From Chromohalobacter sp. 11-W (GTDB lineage Bacteria; Pseudomonadota; Gammaproteobacteria; Pseudomonadales; Halomonadaceae), in the NCBI RefSeq assembly GCF_029889905.1, contig NZ_JARANZ010000004.1, positions 186,001 to 250,000 on the forward strand: a stretch of 64,000 nt of DNA, read 5' to 3'. The first letter of the stretch is position 1; every line of letters starts with the position of its first letter. The position numbers and the translations under genes are program-made. Of this stretch, positions 8,587-18,135 are shown piece by piece. The notes under the pieces were generated by a model. It made no database searches. It saw only the letters and a list, made by a program, of their open reading frames with translations, and had not been told where the DNA came from.

Positions 8587-9575
8587 GTCGCTTGCAGGAT
8601 GCCTGGTACCGTGACGCGGCCTGGCTCATGCCGTTGCGTCCTTTGGCGGGGCTGTATGCTTCGGCGATGGGCGCGCGACGCAGGGCCTACCAGCGTGGCA
8701 CGAAGACGGTCTGGGCACCTCCGGTGCCGTTGATCGTGATCGGCAATCTTTCCGTGGGAGGAACCGGCAAGTCGCCCCTGGTGGCATGGATGGCGCGCTG
8801 GCTCGCCGAACGTGGCTGGCATCCGGGCATCGTCTCGCGTGGCTATGGCGGCCATGCACGTCGTTATCCGCTGTACGTGACGCCGGAAACCTCTCCGGCA
8901 GAAGCCGGCGACGAACCGGTCATGCTGGCGGCCCAGACAGGACTTCCCGTCGCGGTGGACCCCGACCGCCCACGGGCCGCGCGCAAGTTGATCGCGGCCG
9001 GCTGCGATATCCTGTTGTCCGATGATGGGCTACAGCATCTGGCCATGGGGCGTGATATCGAACTCGTGGTGGTGGATGGTGCGCGCGGCTTCGGCAATGG
9101 TCGCTGTCTGCCCGCGGGGCCGCTGCGCGAACCGCTTTCCCGATTGGATGAGGTGGACGCAGTCATCGGCAACGGCCCGCTGCAGCAGGACTTGCCGGTA
9201 CCTCACTACAGCATGCATCTGACGCCGTCGCGTTGGCGGCATCTGATCGATGATGTCTGCTATCCCATCGAGGGGCGGCCGTTCAATGGGCGCGTGCATG
9301 CCCTGGCGGGGATCGGCCATCCAGCGCGTTTCTTCGAGACACTGGCGGGACTGAACGTCGAATTCGATCCTTGCCCGTTGGCCGATCACCATCGCTTCGA
9401 TGCTGCCGACCTGCAATTTTCCGACAATCGTCCGGTGGTCATGACGGCCAAGGATGCGGTCAAGTGTCGTCCTTTCGCGCATGAACGGTGCTGGGTATTG
9501 GATGTCGAAGCACATCCCGATCCGGCGCTCATGACCTGGCTAGAAGGCCGCTTGGCGGCGCTGACCGAGAGGTGA
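8583..9575 (+). CDS. lpxK: Tetraacyldisaccharide 4'-kinase LpxK
   Basis: Phosphorylates the 4' position of the tetraacyldisaccharide 1-phosphate to form lipid IVA, at the inner face of the inner membrane. 330 residues. N-terminal hydrophobic membrane-associating segment (residues 12-30), P-loop VGGTGKSP at about 59-66, SRGYGG at about 83-88, and DDGLQHLAMGRDIELVVVD, all diagnostic of LpxK. The GTG start overlaps the msbA stop by 4 nt, giving translational coupling. Placement between msbA and kdsB matches the lipid A role. Confidence 0.96.
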   Translation: MSRLQDAWYRDAAWLMPLRPLAGLYASAMGARRRAYQRGTKTVWAPPVPLIVIGNLSVGGTGKSPLVAWMARWLAERGWHPGIVSRGYGGHARRYPLYVTPETSPAEAGDEPVMLAAQTGLPVAVDPDRPRAARKLIAAGCDILLSDDGLQHLAMGRDIELVVVDGARGFGNGRCLPAGPLREPLSRLDEVDAVIGNGPLQQDLPVPHYSMHLTPSRWRHLIDDVCYPIEGRPFNGRVHALAGIGHPARFFETLAGLNVEFDPCPLADHHRFDAADLQFSDNRPVVMTAKDAVKCRPFAHERCWVLDVEAHPDPALMTWLEGRLAALTER

Positions 9576-9578
9576 AAC

Positions 9579-9803
9579 ATGGATAAGCAAATGCTGGCAA
9601 TGCTGGTGTGCCCCCACTGCCAGGGCAAGCTCAAGTACGACCGCGAGCGCGGTGAACTCAAGTGTTACTTCGATGGCCTGGCATATCCCGTGGAAGACGA
9701 AATCCCGGTGATGCTGGCCGAGCAAGCGCGCCGCATGGACGCCGACGAGAAGCTAGCCAAGTCGCGCAGTGGTGCCGGAGAGGCACGGGATGACGCGACA
9801 TGA
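9579..9803 (+). CDS. ycaR: Trm112-like zinc-ribbon protein YcaR (UPF0434)
   Basis: Small protein of 74 residues whose Trm112-type fold contains a CPHC pair (residues 11-14), a further Cys in [12 protein letters not shown] and the family-typical [11 protein letters not shown]. Trm112-like proteins activate methyltransferases in other organisms; for this bacterial branch no partner is established. It starts 3 nt after lpxK, and its TGA overlaps the ATG of kdsB (ATGA). The lpxK-ycaR-kdsB order is widely conserved, which suggests a role linked to lipopolysaccharide synthesis, but that is inference. Confidence 0.88.
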   Translation: MDKQMLAMLVCPHCQGKLKYDRERGELKCYFDGLAYPVEDEIPVMLAEQARRMDADEKLAKSRSGAGEARDDAT

Positions 9804-10573
9804 ATGATGTGGTCGTGGTGATACCGGCGCGCTATGGCTCGTCGCGACTACCGGGCAAACCCTTGTTGGAGATCCACGGCGAGCCCATGATCGCGCGCGT
9901 ATGGCGACGCGCCTGCCAAAGCGGGGCCACGCGTGTGGTGGTGGCCACCGATGATGCGCGTATCGAGACGGCTATGCGGCCCTATGAGGCCGAGGTCATG
10001 CTGACCGAGCACGACCATCCCTCCGGCACCGATCGCCTCGCCGAAGTGGCGGCACGTCTAGGCTTGGATGCCGATACCATCGTGGTCAATGTGCAAGGCG
10101 ATGAGCCGTTCATTCCAGCGGCGCTGATCGATCAGGTGGCACGGCGTCTCGCCGACGATGCGAGTGCCTCGATTGCCACCCTGGCGGAGCCCATCGGTGA
10201 CGTCGAGACCTTGTTCAATCCCAACGTGGTCAAGGTGGTGCGCGATCTATACGGGCGCGCTTTGTACTTCTCCCGGGCGCCGGTGCCCTGGGCCCGAGAG
10301 AGCTTCGCTCAGCGTCCCGATCATCTCGAGACCGATGCTTGGCTTCGCCATATCGGCCTCTATGCGTATCGTGCCGGTTTCCTGGCCGAGTATGTCGATT
10401 GGTTGCCGTCGCCGCTCGAGCAGCTGGAGCAGCTCGAGCAATTGCGCGCCATGCACCATGGGCATCGCATTCAGGTGGCGCTGGCCTGCGAGCCCCATCC
10501 GGCGGGGGTCGATACTCAGGAGGATCTCGAACGGGTGCGCCGTCTGATCGCCGAGGAGGAAGGCACGGCATGA
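9800..10573 (+). CDS. kdsB: 3-deoxy-manno-octulosonate cytidylyltransferase KdsB
   Basis: Activates KDO as CMP-KDO for lipopolysaccharide core assembly. 257 residues, the usual length. The nucleotide-binding start [17 protein letters not shown], the segment [12 protein letters not shown] and the C-terminal HIGLYAYR are textbook for the family. Near the C-terminus a short [12 protein letters not shown] run comes from three near-identical 9-nt units. Start and stop both overlap neighbours by 4 nt, so ycaR, kdsB and the phosphatase gene are translationally chained. Confidence 0.96.
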   Translation: MNDVVVVIPARYGSSRLPGKPLLEIHGEPMIARVWRRACQSGATRVVVATDDARIETAMRPYEAEVMLTEHDHPSGTDRLAEVAARLGLDADTIVVNVQGDEPFIPAALIDQVARRLADDASASIATLAEPIGDVETLFNPNVVKVVRDLYGRALYFSRAPVPWARESFAQRPDHLETDAWLRHIGLYAYRAGFLAEYVDWLPSPLEQLEQLEQLRAMHHGHRIQVALACEPHPAGVDTQEDLERVRRLIAEEEGTA

Positions 10574-11073
10574 TCCGCATTCTCTTCGTGTGTCTGGGCA
10601 ATATATGCCGTTCGCCCACTGCTGAAGGCATCGTCAGGGCGCGCTTGCAAGCGGCAGGCCTTGCGGAGGCCGTGGCGCTCGACTCCTGCGGCACCGGGCG
10701 CTGGCATGTGGGCGAATCGCCCGATCCGCGCGCCCAGGAGGAAGCGCGAGCGCGGGGTATCGATATCGCCTCGCTATGCGCGCGCCAGCTTCGAGTCGAT
10801 GATTTCCATGCGTTCGATTACTTGTTGGCCATGGATGCGGACAACCTGGCCCATATGCGACGTATGGCACCTGCCGGCTGTGAGTCTCATCTCGGCTTGC
10901 TGCTGGATTTCACAGGGACACCCGGACGCTCGGTGCCGGATCCTTATTACGGGGCGGGGGACGGTTTTGCCAATGTGTTCGCCTTGATCGAGCAGGCGGC
11001 CGACGGCCTGATCGAAACTTGTCGTCAGCGCCTTGAAGCGCAGCGTTCGGAGCGTGGCGATGGCGTTCGCTGA
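10570..11073 (+). CDS. Low molecular weight protein-tyrosine phosphatase
   Basis: Cytoplasmic phosphatase of 167 residues. The CX5R active-site loop is C8-LGNIC-R14 followed by SPT, and the general-acid segment DPYYG is at residues 124-128. The start is the ATG overlapping the kdsB stop (ATGA). LMW-PTPs of this type often dephosphorylate bacterial tyrosine kinases (Wzc/Etk) or their targets in polysaccharide export, but no tyrosine kinase lies in this window. The same gene sits between kdsB and murB in Pseudomonas as I recall, so the linkage is old; the substrate remains unknown. It overlaps murB by 14 nt. Confidence 0.93.
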   Translation: MIRILFVCLGNICRSPTAEGIVRARLQAAGLAEAVALDSCGTGRWHVGESPDPRAQEEARARGIDIASLCARQLRVDDFHAFDYLLAMDADNLAHMRRMAPAGCESHLGLLLDFTGTPGRSVPDPYYGAGDGFANVFALIEQAADGLIETCRQRLEAQRSERGDGVR

Positions 11074-12061
11074 GACCGCGACACTCGATAATACGCTGGG
11101 GTTGCCCTGTTTTGCGGAACGTTTCATCGCGGCCACCACGCACGATGAGATACGCACCGCACTGACCATGGCGGCGGATGATGCGGCGCCGCTCAACATC
11201 GTGGGTGGCGGCAGCAATCTGATCTTGGCGCCGTGTCTCTCGGGGGTGACCTTGCAGGTGACGTGTGCCGACTGGTGGTGGGAAGAAAGCGACGACCAGA
11301 CGATTCTCGTATACGCACAGGCGGGGTTGCCCTGGCACGATCTTGTCACGGCATGCGTCGAACGCGGCTGGTGGGGGATCGAAAACCTAGCGTTGATCCC
11401 GGGCCATGTCGGTGCCGCGCCGATCCAGAATATCGGCGCCTACGGTGTCGAGCTCGCCGACGTATTGGACGCGGTCCATGTCATGTACTGCGATGATGGC
11501 CGCGCCGCCGTTTTCTCGCGCGATGATTGTGGATTCGCCTACCGAGACAGTATTTTCAAGCGCGCGCTGGCAGGGCGCGTCGTGGTAACGCAGGTGGTAT
11601 TGAGATTGTCGCGCAGTCCTTCGCCTCGCTTGGGCTACGGCGATCTTGCCAAGCGTGTTTCGGTTCATCCCGAGGTGCGGGAAATCTTCGATGCCGTGTG
11701 TGCCGTGAGACGAGAGAAGCTGCCCGATCCCGCCGTGCTGGGTAACGCCGGCAGTTTCTTCACTAATCCCGTGCTCGAGGCGACCGAAGCCGAACGTCTC
11801 GTGCGGGAATATCCTGCGATGCCGCACTTCCCGCAACCGGATGGAAGCGTCAAGCTGGCTGCGGGATGGCTGATCGAGCGCTGTGGCTTCAAAGGGGCTC
11901 GATGGGGCGCCTTTGGCGTGCACGAGCGCCAAGCATTGGTGCTGGTTCACTTCGGTGGTGGCAACAGGCAAGAGCTTTTGGCGCTGGCCGATCATATTCG
12001 CGATAGCGTACATCAGGCATTCGGGGTGTTGCTGGAGCGAGAGCCGCGCCTGATGGGGTAG
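11060..12061 (+). CDS. murB: UDP-N-acetylenolpyruvoylglucosamine reductase MurB
   Basis: FAD-dependent reductase giving UDP-N-acetylmuramate, the second committed step of peptidoglycan precursor synthesis. 333 residues from ATG 11060; GGAG lies 7 nt upstream, inside the preceding gene. FAD-binding segments VGGGSNLI and GIENLALIPGHVGAAPIQNIGAYG-type loop, YRDSIFK with the active-site Arg/Tyr region, and GNAGSFFTNPV (catalytic Ser) are present; the YRDS insertion marks a type I enzyme like that of E. coli. Last gene of the envelope operon; a strong terminator follows at 12119. Confidence 0.95.
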   Translation: MAFAETATLDNTLGLPCFAERFIAATTHDEIRTALTMAADDAAPLNIVGGGSNLILAPCLSGVTLQVTCADWWWEESDDQTILVYAQAGLPWHDLVTACVERGWWGIENLALIPGHVGAAPIQNIGAYGVELADVLDAVHVMYCDDGRAAVFSRDDCGFAYRDSIFKRALAGRVVVTQVVLRLSRSPSPRLGYGDLAKRVSVHPEVREIFDAVCAVRREKLPDPAVLGNAGSFFTNPVLEATEAERLVREYPAMPHFPQPDGSVKLAAGWLIERCGFKGARWGAFGVHERQALVLVHFGGGNRQELLALADHIRDSVHQAFGVLLEREPRLMG

Positions 12062-12118
12062 CGGCGTCCGCTATGTTTGTGACGATGCATTATTGAGCAC
12101 CAAGATGAAGCGACCATA

Positions 12119-12154
12119 AAAAACGCCTGAAGGAGAAATCCTTCAGGCGTTTTT
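12119..12154. terminator. Perfect bidirectional intrinsic terminator between murB and rne
   Basis: A 16-bp perfect stem (12119-12134 pairing with 12139-12154) around a GAAA tetraloop. The outer five pairs are A-T, so each strand ends in a T run: it can stop murB transcription on the plus strand and rne transcription on the minus strand. The two genes converge here. Confidence 0.95.
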
Positions 12155-12194
12155 GTATCTGGCAGGCGGCCGAGTCGGCCGCCTTGGCAGTCGC

Positions 12195-15100
12195 TTAGGC
12201 GTTGTCGTCGCCGCGGAAGAGGTTTTCCTGGAGACGATGACGCTGTTCGCGTGGATCGTTGTGGGCGCGACGACGTTGGCGAGGCGCGGTCGTTTCCTGG
12301 GGCGCTTGCGACGCTACCGTGGTGGTGGCTGCCGGCGCGGATGCCTCCTCGGCGCGAGGCGTAGCCGTCGGTGCCGGGGACTCGGCCGGCGTCGCGGGCG
12401 TTTCCTCGGCGCTGGTCGGCGTGTCGACTTCGGGCGCCGATGCAGGCGTTGAAGTCGAAGCCGAGCTGACCTCTGCCTCGGCGCTGTCCTTGGGCGTTGT
12501 CGCGGCGGTCGTATCGGTGACTGTGGCGTTATCGTCTTCAGGTTGGGAGGACGGCGTCACGTCATCGTTGGCCGGCTTGTCATCGCTCGCCTTAGCCGCA
12601 AGGGGCTCGGTGGGCGTAGACGGAGCGGCTTTCTCGCTCGCGACCGGCGCGTCGCTGGCCTGCGGAGCATGCTTCTCGGCCTGAGAAGCTGTGTCACTTT
12701 CCTCCTTGGGGGCTACTTCGACGGTTTCGCCGGCATCCTCGGGCGCGGTTTGCGTCGGTGCCTGTGCCGGAGAGCCATCAGCAGACGCTTTTGCAGAGCC
12801 ATCAGCGGACGCTTGTGAAGAGCCATCAGCAGGTGCTTTTGAAGCGTCATCCGCGGAAGCTTCTTCCGATGTCGCCTGGGCGGCGGGGCGTTCGGTGCTG
12901 TCCGCTGCCGGCGACGTGGTGTCGAGCTGTGCCGCGCCGTTTTTCGCGGCGTCGGTGGCGCTATCGGCTGCCGGTGCCTCGGCCGGGTATGACGGCTTCT
13001 TTGCGTCCGCGCGGGACGTATCCGCCAAATCGCGCTCGTCCGTCTTGGCGTGCTTGGGCGTGCTCTCTCGAGACTGAGGCTCGTGGGGCTGTGTCGTCGT
13101 CTCGGACGTCGCTTCGGTCGTGGCGGACGAGGCCGTCTGGCTCGGCTTGGCGCTCGCGTTGTCTTCTGCGGGCTCAGCGGGCGAGGGAGCGGCACTGGAG
13201 GTTTCGCCCTGGATGTCTTGTGCCGGTTCGCTTGCCGCTTCTTGCTGCTGAGCTTTCAGTTTTTCCTGCTCGGCGACGGATTGCGGATTCACGGCATGCT
13301 TGCGGCTGCGCTGACGCGGGTTATTGCGCGTGCGCTTTGGCTTGCTATCTGCCTTCGGCGTTTCGCCTTGCGCTGGAGAGGCCGAGGCCTTGTCCTCGGA
13401 CGCCGCTTGTGAGGCAGACTCCGACTTGGGCTTATTGGCCTTGGTGTCCTTGTTTTCCGCGCGGGGCTTGTTGGATTTGCCGGCGTTACGTGCTTCGTTG
13501 CGACCGTCGTTACGAGTGTCCTGCTTCGAGTTCTCGCCGTTACTGGTGTTGTCGCTACGTTCGGCATTGTTCGACTTGCCGGAGCCACGCGAAGGCTTTG
13601 AATTGCGGTTGGACTGCGAGTTGTTGCTCTCCTCGCGACGGCCTTCGTTACGCGATGCCTGGCGCTCTTGTGATTCCTCGCCATTGCGACGCCGGCGGTT
13701 ATTATTATTGCCGTTGCGGCTATTGTTGCCACTGTTGGACGCTGTATCGCGGCGCGCATCATCGTTGTCGTGCGACGTCTGACGCTGCTGTTTGTCGGCG
13801 GGCTTCTTATCGCCCGAACGTCCCGCTTGGCTGTTGCCGTTACGGTTGCGCTGTTGCGAGGAATCCGTCGTGGACGACTTGCTGGCCGCGCGCTTGGGCG
13901 ATTCGGCGCCGGATGCGGTGTCCTGTGACGAGGCGGCGCTATCATCGCCATTGAGCAGCTTGCCGAGGCCTTTCACCATGCGTGAGAACAGCCCACTTTC
14001 GGGCGCTGCTGCAGGTGTCGTTGTGGCGCTCGGCGTAGAGTTCGCTGCGCTCGACTTGCCTTGGGGGGCGGTATCGGTCTGCAGCGAGGTGGGAGCCGGG
14101 GCGTTGTGCGCGATGCTCTTGACCGCTGCTTCCGCGCGCTGCACTGGCTTTTCGAGTGCCGGGTCGGGTTCCTGCGTCAGCTCGGTTTCGGTGGCCAATT
14201 CGAAGCTCGAGCGCTGACCGTCTTCTTCATTGACTTGGTCGTCGCGCAGACGCTGCATGTCGTAGTGCGGCGTATCCATGTCGGGGTTGGGCAAGAGGAC
14301 GACCTGAACGCCTTGCCGCTGCTCGATGTCATTGAGCACGCTGCGCTTTTCGTTGAGCAGGTAGGTTGCCACCGGTACCGGAAGAACCGCACGAATCTGC
14401 GAGCTGCGCTCCTTCATGGCCTCTTCTTCGATGAGACGCATGATGGACAGCGAGATGGAGCGTACATCGCGGATGGTGCCTTGACCGTTGCAACGCGGGC
14501 AGACCACGCCACTGGTTTCGCCGAGCGAGGGCCGCAGGCGCTGGCGCGACATTTCCATCAGCCCGAAACGCGAGATGCGTCCGATCTGCACGCGGGCGCG
14601 GTCGAGCTTGAGCGCATCGCGGACACGGTTTTCCACTTCGCGCTGATTCTTGGCCGGTGTCATGTCGATGAAGTCGATGACCACCAGGCCGCCGATGTCG
14701 CGAAGCCGCAACTGCCGTGCGATTTCGTCGGCGGCTTCGAGATTGGTCTGCAGCGCGGTTTCCTCGATATCGCTGCCACGTGTGGCGCGTGCCGAGTTGA
14801 TGTCGATGGACACCAGGGCCTCTGTGTGGTCGATGACCACGGCGCCGCCGGAGGGCAGTTTGACTTCACGCTGATAGGCGGTCTCGATCTGCGACTCGAT
14901 CTGGAAGCGCGAGAACAGCGGCACGTCATCGGCGTAGAGCTTGATCTTGTTCTGGTAGGAAGGCATGACCTGGCGGATGAAATGCAGGGCTTCCTCGTGT
15001 ACCTCGGGGCTGTCGATCAGGACCTCGCCGATATCATGGCGCAGGTAATCGCGCATGGCGCGAATGATGACGTTGGACTCACGGTAGATGAGGAAGGGCG

Positions 15101-15701
15101 CGCTACGCTTGCCGGCTTCCTCGGTGATCGCCTCCCAGACCTGGACCAGATAGTCCATGTCCCACTGGAGTTCCTCGGGGGAACGCCCGATCCCGGCGGT
15201 GCGCACGATGACGCCCATCTTGTCGGGAACGGTGAGTTGGCCCATGGCGTCCTTGAGCTGCGCGCGGTCTTCGCCCTCGATGCGGCGCGAAATGCCGCCG
15301 GCACGAGGGTTGTTGGGCATCAGTACGAGGAAGCGCCCAGCCAGGCTGATGAAAGTGGTCAGCGCGGCGCCTTTGTTGCCGCGCTCCTCCTTGTCCACCT
15401 GGACGATGACTTCCTGACCTTCCTTGAGGACTTCCTTGATGTTGGGGCGCCCGGAAGGCTCCTTGGTGAAATACTCGCGGGAGATTTCCTTGAGCGGCAG
15501 GAAGCCGTGTCGTTCGGCGCCGAAATCGACGAAGGCGGCTTCGAGGCTGGGCTCGATCCGCGTAATGCGGCCACGGTAGATGTTGGCTTTCTTCTGTTCC
15601 CGAGCACCGGATTCGATGTCGAGGTCGTACAGGCGTTGTCCATCGACGAGCGCGACGCGCAGCTCTTCGGGCTGTGTCGCATTGATGAGCATTCGTTTCA
15701 T
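12195..15701 (-). CDS. rne: Ribonuclease E
   Basis: Essential endoribonuclease and scaffold of the RNA degradosome, 1168 residues from [13 protein letters not shown], the same N-terminus as the E. coli enzyme. The N-terminal catalytic half (about residues 1-520) has the S1 domain, the metal-binding Asp segments VSIDINSA and VVIDFIDM, and the zinc link CPRCNGQG near residue 404. The C-terminal half is low complexity: an Asn/Arg/Ser-rich basic part (about 637-810) likely to bind RNA and partners, then an acidic Ala/Ser/Glu/Pro-rich part, ending in a short basic motif. A 24-bp triple tandem repeat codes for ADGS units in the tail. rhlB elsewhere in the window could supply the helicase partner. 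Divergent from rluC; autoregulation through its long leader is expected by analogy. Confidence 0.96.
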   Translation of the reverse strand: MKRMLINATQPEELRVALVDGQRLYDLDIESGAREQKKANIYRGRITRIEPSLEAAFVDFGAERHGFLPLKEISREYFTKEPSGRPNIKEVLKEGQEVIVQVDKEERGNKGAALTTFISLAGRFLVLMPNNPRAGGISRRIEGEDRAQLKDAMGQLTVPDKMGVIVRTAGIGRSPEELQWDMDYLVQVWEAITEEAGKRSAPFLIYRESNVIIRAMRDYLRHDIGEVLIDSPEVHEEALHFIRQVMPSYQNKIKLYADDVPLFSRFQIESQIETAYQREVKLPSGGAVVIDHTEALVSIDINSARATRGSDIEETALQTNLEAADEIARQLRLRDIGGLVVIDFIDMTPAKNQREVENRVRDALKLDRARVQIGRISRFGLMEMSRQRLRPSLGETSGVVCPRCNGQGTIRDVRSISLSIMRLIEEEAMKERSSQIRAVLPVPVATYLLNEKRSVLNDIEQRQGVQVVLLPNPDMDTPHYDMQRLRDDQVNEEDGQRSSFELATETELTQEPDPALEKPVQRAEAAVKSIAHNAPAPTSLQTDTAPQGKSSAANSTPSATTTPAAAPESGLFSRMVKGLGKLLNGDDSAASSQDTASGAESPKRAASKSSTTDSSQQRNRNGNSQAGRSGDKKPADKQQRQTSHDNDDARRDTASNSGNNSRNGNNNNRRRRNGEESQERQASRNEGRREESNNSQSNRNSKPSRGSGKSNNAERSDNTSNGENSKQDTRNDGRNEARNAGKSNKPRAENKDTKANKPKSESASQAASEDKASASPAQGETPKADSKPKRTRNNPRQRSRKHAVNPQSVAEQEKLKAQQQEAASEPAQDIQGETSSAAPSPAEPAEDNASAKPSQTASSATTEATSETTTQPHEPQSRESTPKHAKTDERDLADTSRADAKKPSYPAEAPAADSATDAAKNGAAQLDTTSPAADSTERPAAQATSEEASADDASKAPADGSSQASADGSAKASADGSPAQAPTQTAPEDAGETVEVAPKEESDTASQAEKHAPQASDAPVASEKAAPSTPTEPLAAKASDDKPANDDVTPSSQPEDDNATVTDTTAATTPKDSAEAEVSSASTSTPASAPEVDTPTSAEETPATPAESPAPTATPRAEEASAPAATTTVASQAPQETTAPRQRRRAHNDPREQRHRLQENLFRGDDNA
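12772..12843 (-). repeat. 24-bp tandem repeat, three copies, inside rne
   Basis: Units at 12772-12795, 12796-12819 and 12820-12843 each begin GAGCCATCAGC on the plus strand and differ at only a few positions. They stay in frame and code for successive ADGS-type units in the disordered RNase E tail. Length variation between strains is to be expected. Confidence 0.9.
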
Positions 15702-16419
15702 GCAAGTCTCACTGACTAGGCGTGCCGGTCTAACGACAAGGCGTGGCAACGGCGCGTCGAATCGTTTGCTTGCATGCTTGTGCTCAGTGCATGTCGTGAC
15801 GATGTCTTGGCGACCCAGAGGGCCGTGGGCGACAAGACAGGCATACCAACGGTCGTCATCGCCCAACGGGGACGATGCGCGTGATGATGGCCGCCGAATG
15901 CGGTGGACGAGGGGGCCCGCCAGCGCTTCGAGGGGTGTTCAACTTCGTTATCCCGTTTGTATCGATCCTGTCGTATACATCCCTGAACACTGTAAGAGCA
16001 TGTTGAGTACGCGACGGAGGCAGGACGTGTCCCGGCGGGAGTGTGCCCGTCCGGCCCTGCGGTCATCCGCCAGACAGCTAGCAATAAGTCGATTCGGCGA
16101 CGCCGGCCCCGGCACGGTGTTTATGTCACCCCGTGTGGTGGCGCCGAAAATATCGTGCGCCCCTGGCGGGCATGGCGTTCCAAACGTTCTCTTCCCCTAG
16201 TGCGGCGATGGTGTCGTCGCCAGCGGGGATGTCATGTTCTTCGTTCGGGCCTGCGTGTCTGCAAAGCAGGCGCAACTGACGGGCGCTTGATACCCATTTG
16301 AACGAGTCTCGAATATAACAGTAAAGCGATAACGCAGCAATTGGCGTCAAGTCGGTCTCGCTGCGGTAGAATGTTGTCTGGCGACAATTCGGTGGCGATT
16401 CGTAAAGGAGAGGGTGCGC
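15702..16419. other. 718-nt non-coding region between divergent rne and rluC
   Basis: I see no credible gene here. On the minus strand it holds a good sigma-70 promoter (16312-16340), which would give rne a leader of about 600 nt. Within that leader a stem-loop at 16194-16228 pairs CCCC with GGGG and GGCGA with TCGCC. E. coli rne also has a long structured leader, used for autoregulation; this one is longer. On the plus strand a TAGAAT box at 16367-16372 may serve rluC, but its best upstream element (TTGGCG at 16341) is 20 nt away. Confidence 0.7.
16312..16340 (-). promoter_or_regulatory. Sigma-70 promoter for rne
   Basis: Read on the minus strand: -35 TTGCTG (16340-16335), a 17-nt spacer and -10 TATATT (16317-16312). 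Transcription would start near 16305, roughly 600 nt before the rne ATG. Confidence 0.65.
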
Positions 16420-17367
16420 ATGGCCGAAGGCCGCGACGTACAGTGGGTGGAAATAAGCGAAGGGCAGGTCGGGCAACGTATCGACAATTTTTTGCGTACG
16501 CGGCTCAAGGGAGCGCCCAAATCCTTGATCTATCGCATCGTGCGCAAGGGTGAGATCCGCGTCAACAAGAAGCGGGTCAAGGCGGACTACCGCCTGGAGC
16601 TCGGCGACATGGTGCGCATACCGCCGTTACGCCTGGCGCCCGAAGAAGCCGTGCGCGAAGTCAGTGACGGGCTGCGCAATCTGCTGGCGGGCAGCGTGTT
16701 GGTCGAAGGCCCTGACTGGTTGGTGCTCAACAAGCCGGCTGGGCTCGCCGTGCATGGCGGCAGTGGCGTGAAAATCGGGTTGATCGAGGCGCTGCGTCAG
16801 GTCCGTGACGATCTCGATTTCCTGGAGCTGGTGCATCGCCTGGATCGTGATACCTCCGGTTGTCTGTTGCTGGCCAAGTCTCGCGAGGCGTTGGTGACCT
16901 TGAATCAGGCGCTCAAGGCACATCAGATGGATAAGCAGTATCTAGCCCTGGTTCAAGGGCGCTGGCCGGCGCGGCGTGAGTTCGTCAGTGCCCGGCTCGA
17001 TCGCTTCAATGCGGGCAACGGCGAGCGGCGAGTGCGTGTCGATAACCAGGGCAAGGTGTCGCGCACGCGCTTCGCCGTGCGCGAGGCGTTCTCGCGTGTC
17101 ACGTTGATCGAGGCCGAACCGGTGACCGGTCGTACTCACCAGATTCGTGTGCATGCCGAGCATGCCGGGCATGCATTGTTGGGTGACGACAAGTACGGTA
17201 CCCGCGAGGGCGCCCGTTTGGCGCGTGAGTTGAAGCTCGATCGCTTGTTCCTGCATTCCCATGCCTTGACCTTTCCCGAGCCCTCGAGCGGTCGCCCGGT
17301 GCATGTCAAGGCGCCGCTGGGAGAAACGCTCGAAGCGGTGCTGGCGAGAGCGCGCCGTGCCAGTTGA
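16420..17367 (+). CDS. rluC: Ribosomal large subunit pseudouridine synthase C
   Basis: Makes pseudouridines 955, 2504 and 2580 (E. coli numbering) in 23S rRNA. 315 residues. N-terminal S4 RNA-binding domain (residues about 15-75, with QRIDNFL and GEIRVNKKRVK), then the catalytic domain with LELVHRLDRDTSG (catalytic Asp in HRLDRDTSG) and the TGRTHQIRVH loop. AGGAG lies 9 nt before the ATG; a GTG six bases upstream is too close to that site. Divergent from rne as in many gammaproteobacteria. Confidence 0.95.
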   Translation: MAEGRDVQWVEISEGQVGQRIDNFLRTRLKGAPKSLIYRIVRKGEIRVNKKRVKADYRLELGDMVRIPPLRLAPEEAVREVSDGLRNLLAGSVLVEGPDWLVLNKPAGLAVHGGSGVKIGLIEALRQVRDDLDFLELVHRLDRDTSGCLLLAKSREALVTLNQALKAHQMDKQYLALVQGRWPARREFVSARLDRFNAGNGERRVRVDNQGKVSRTRFAVREAFSRVTLIEAEPVTGRTHQIRVHAEHAGHALLGDDKYGTREGARLARELKLDRLFLHSHALTFPEPSSGRPVHVKAPLGETLEAVLARARRAS

Positions 17368-17424
17368 CTGGCTCATGAGTCGCGCGGGTGCGGCATCGAA
17401 TAACGCCGATGAGGGGAAAGTGGT

Positions 17425-18135
17425 TTGCGCTATCGTTTAGTGATCTTCGACTGGGATGGCACCTTGATGGATTCCGCGGCGCGGATCGTCGCCTGCATGC
17501 AGGCAGCCGCGCAGGATATTGGCTGGACGCCGCTGTCGGATGCGGCGGTACGGGACATTATTGGGCTGGGTCTTCCGGAGGCCATCGCCAAGTTGTGCCC
17601 GGGGATGGCTGCGCAGCAGCGTGAGCGTTTGCGCGAGCGCTACGCGGCACATTTCGTTGCTGCCGAGCGGGAGCCGATGCACTTCTTTGATGGGGTGGAG
17701 CCCGGCATGATGCGCCTGCGCGGCGAGTCGAGCCTGCGACTGGCAGTGGCGACCGGCAAGAGCCGTCGTGGTCTGGATCGCATTTTTACGAGCACGGGCA
17801 GTGGCGAATGGTTCCACGCTAGCCGTACGGCCGATGAAACCCTGTCCAAGCCGCACCCTCGCATGCTGGAAGAGTTGCTGGCCGAGACGCACTTGGCGCC
17901 GGAGGAGGCGTTAATGGTCGGCGATACCGAGTACGACATGGAAATGGCGCGGGCATTGGGCATGGATCGCGTGGCGGTGACCTATGGCGTGCATGCCCGC
18001 GAGCGCTTGGCGCGTAGCGAGCCAGTGCTGATGGCCGATACGTTCACGGCGTTGATGGATTGGCTGTATGTGGATCACCACGATGATGTACGCGATACCG
18101 GACCGGGCATCGTGAGTCGGAGCGAAATCTCATGA
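17425..18135 (+). CDS. HAD-family phosphatase (phosphoglycolate phosphatase-like)
   Basis: 236-residue hydrolase of HAD subfamily IA. Motif I is FDWDGTLMDS (nucleophile and acid Asp at residues 9 and 11), motif II is VATGKS, the Lys is in KPHP, and motif IV is MVGDTEYDME. The start is a TTG preceded by GAGGGGAAA; no ATG or GTG is in frame nearby. Its TGA overlaps the sppA ATG (ATGA). The rluC-HAD-sppA order is conserved in pseudomonads. Substrate cannot be read from the sequence. Confidence 0.88.
   Translation: MRYRLVIFDWDGTLMDSAARIVACMQAAAQDIGWTPLSDAAVRDIIGLGLPEAIAKLCPGMAAQQRERLRERYAAHFVAAEREPMHFFDGVEPGMMRLRGESSLRLAVATGKSRRGLDRIFTSTGSGEWFHASRTADETLSKPHPRMLEELLAETHLAPEEALMVGDTEYDMEMARALGMDRVAVTYGVHARERLARSEPVLMADTFTALMDWLYVDHHDDVRDTGPGIVSRSEIS

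Noticed and set aside
12758-13954. 398-codon plus-strand frame rich in Arg, Cys and Trp opposite the rne tail
   Set aside because: Its composition is that of a reversed low-complexity coding strand; rne reads through with coherent codon use.
14061-15719. Long open frame on the plus strand (552 codons) across the catalytic half of rne
   Set aside because: It is antisense to a highly conserved RNase E region, resembles no family and has no ribosome binding site; long antisense frames are common at this GC content.
16341-16372. rluC promoter from TTGGCG (16341) and TAGAAT (16367)
   Set aside because: The 20-nt spacer is too long for a normal sigma-70 promoter; kept only as a remark in the intergenic entry.
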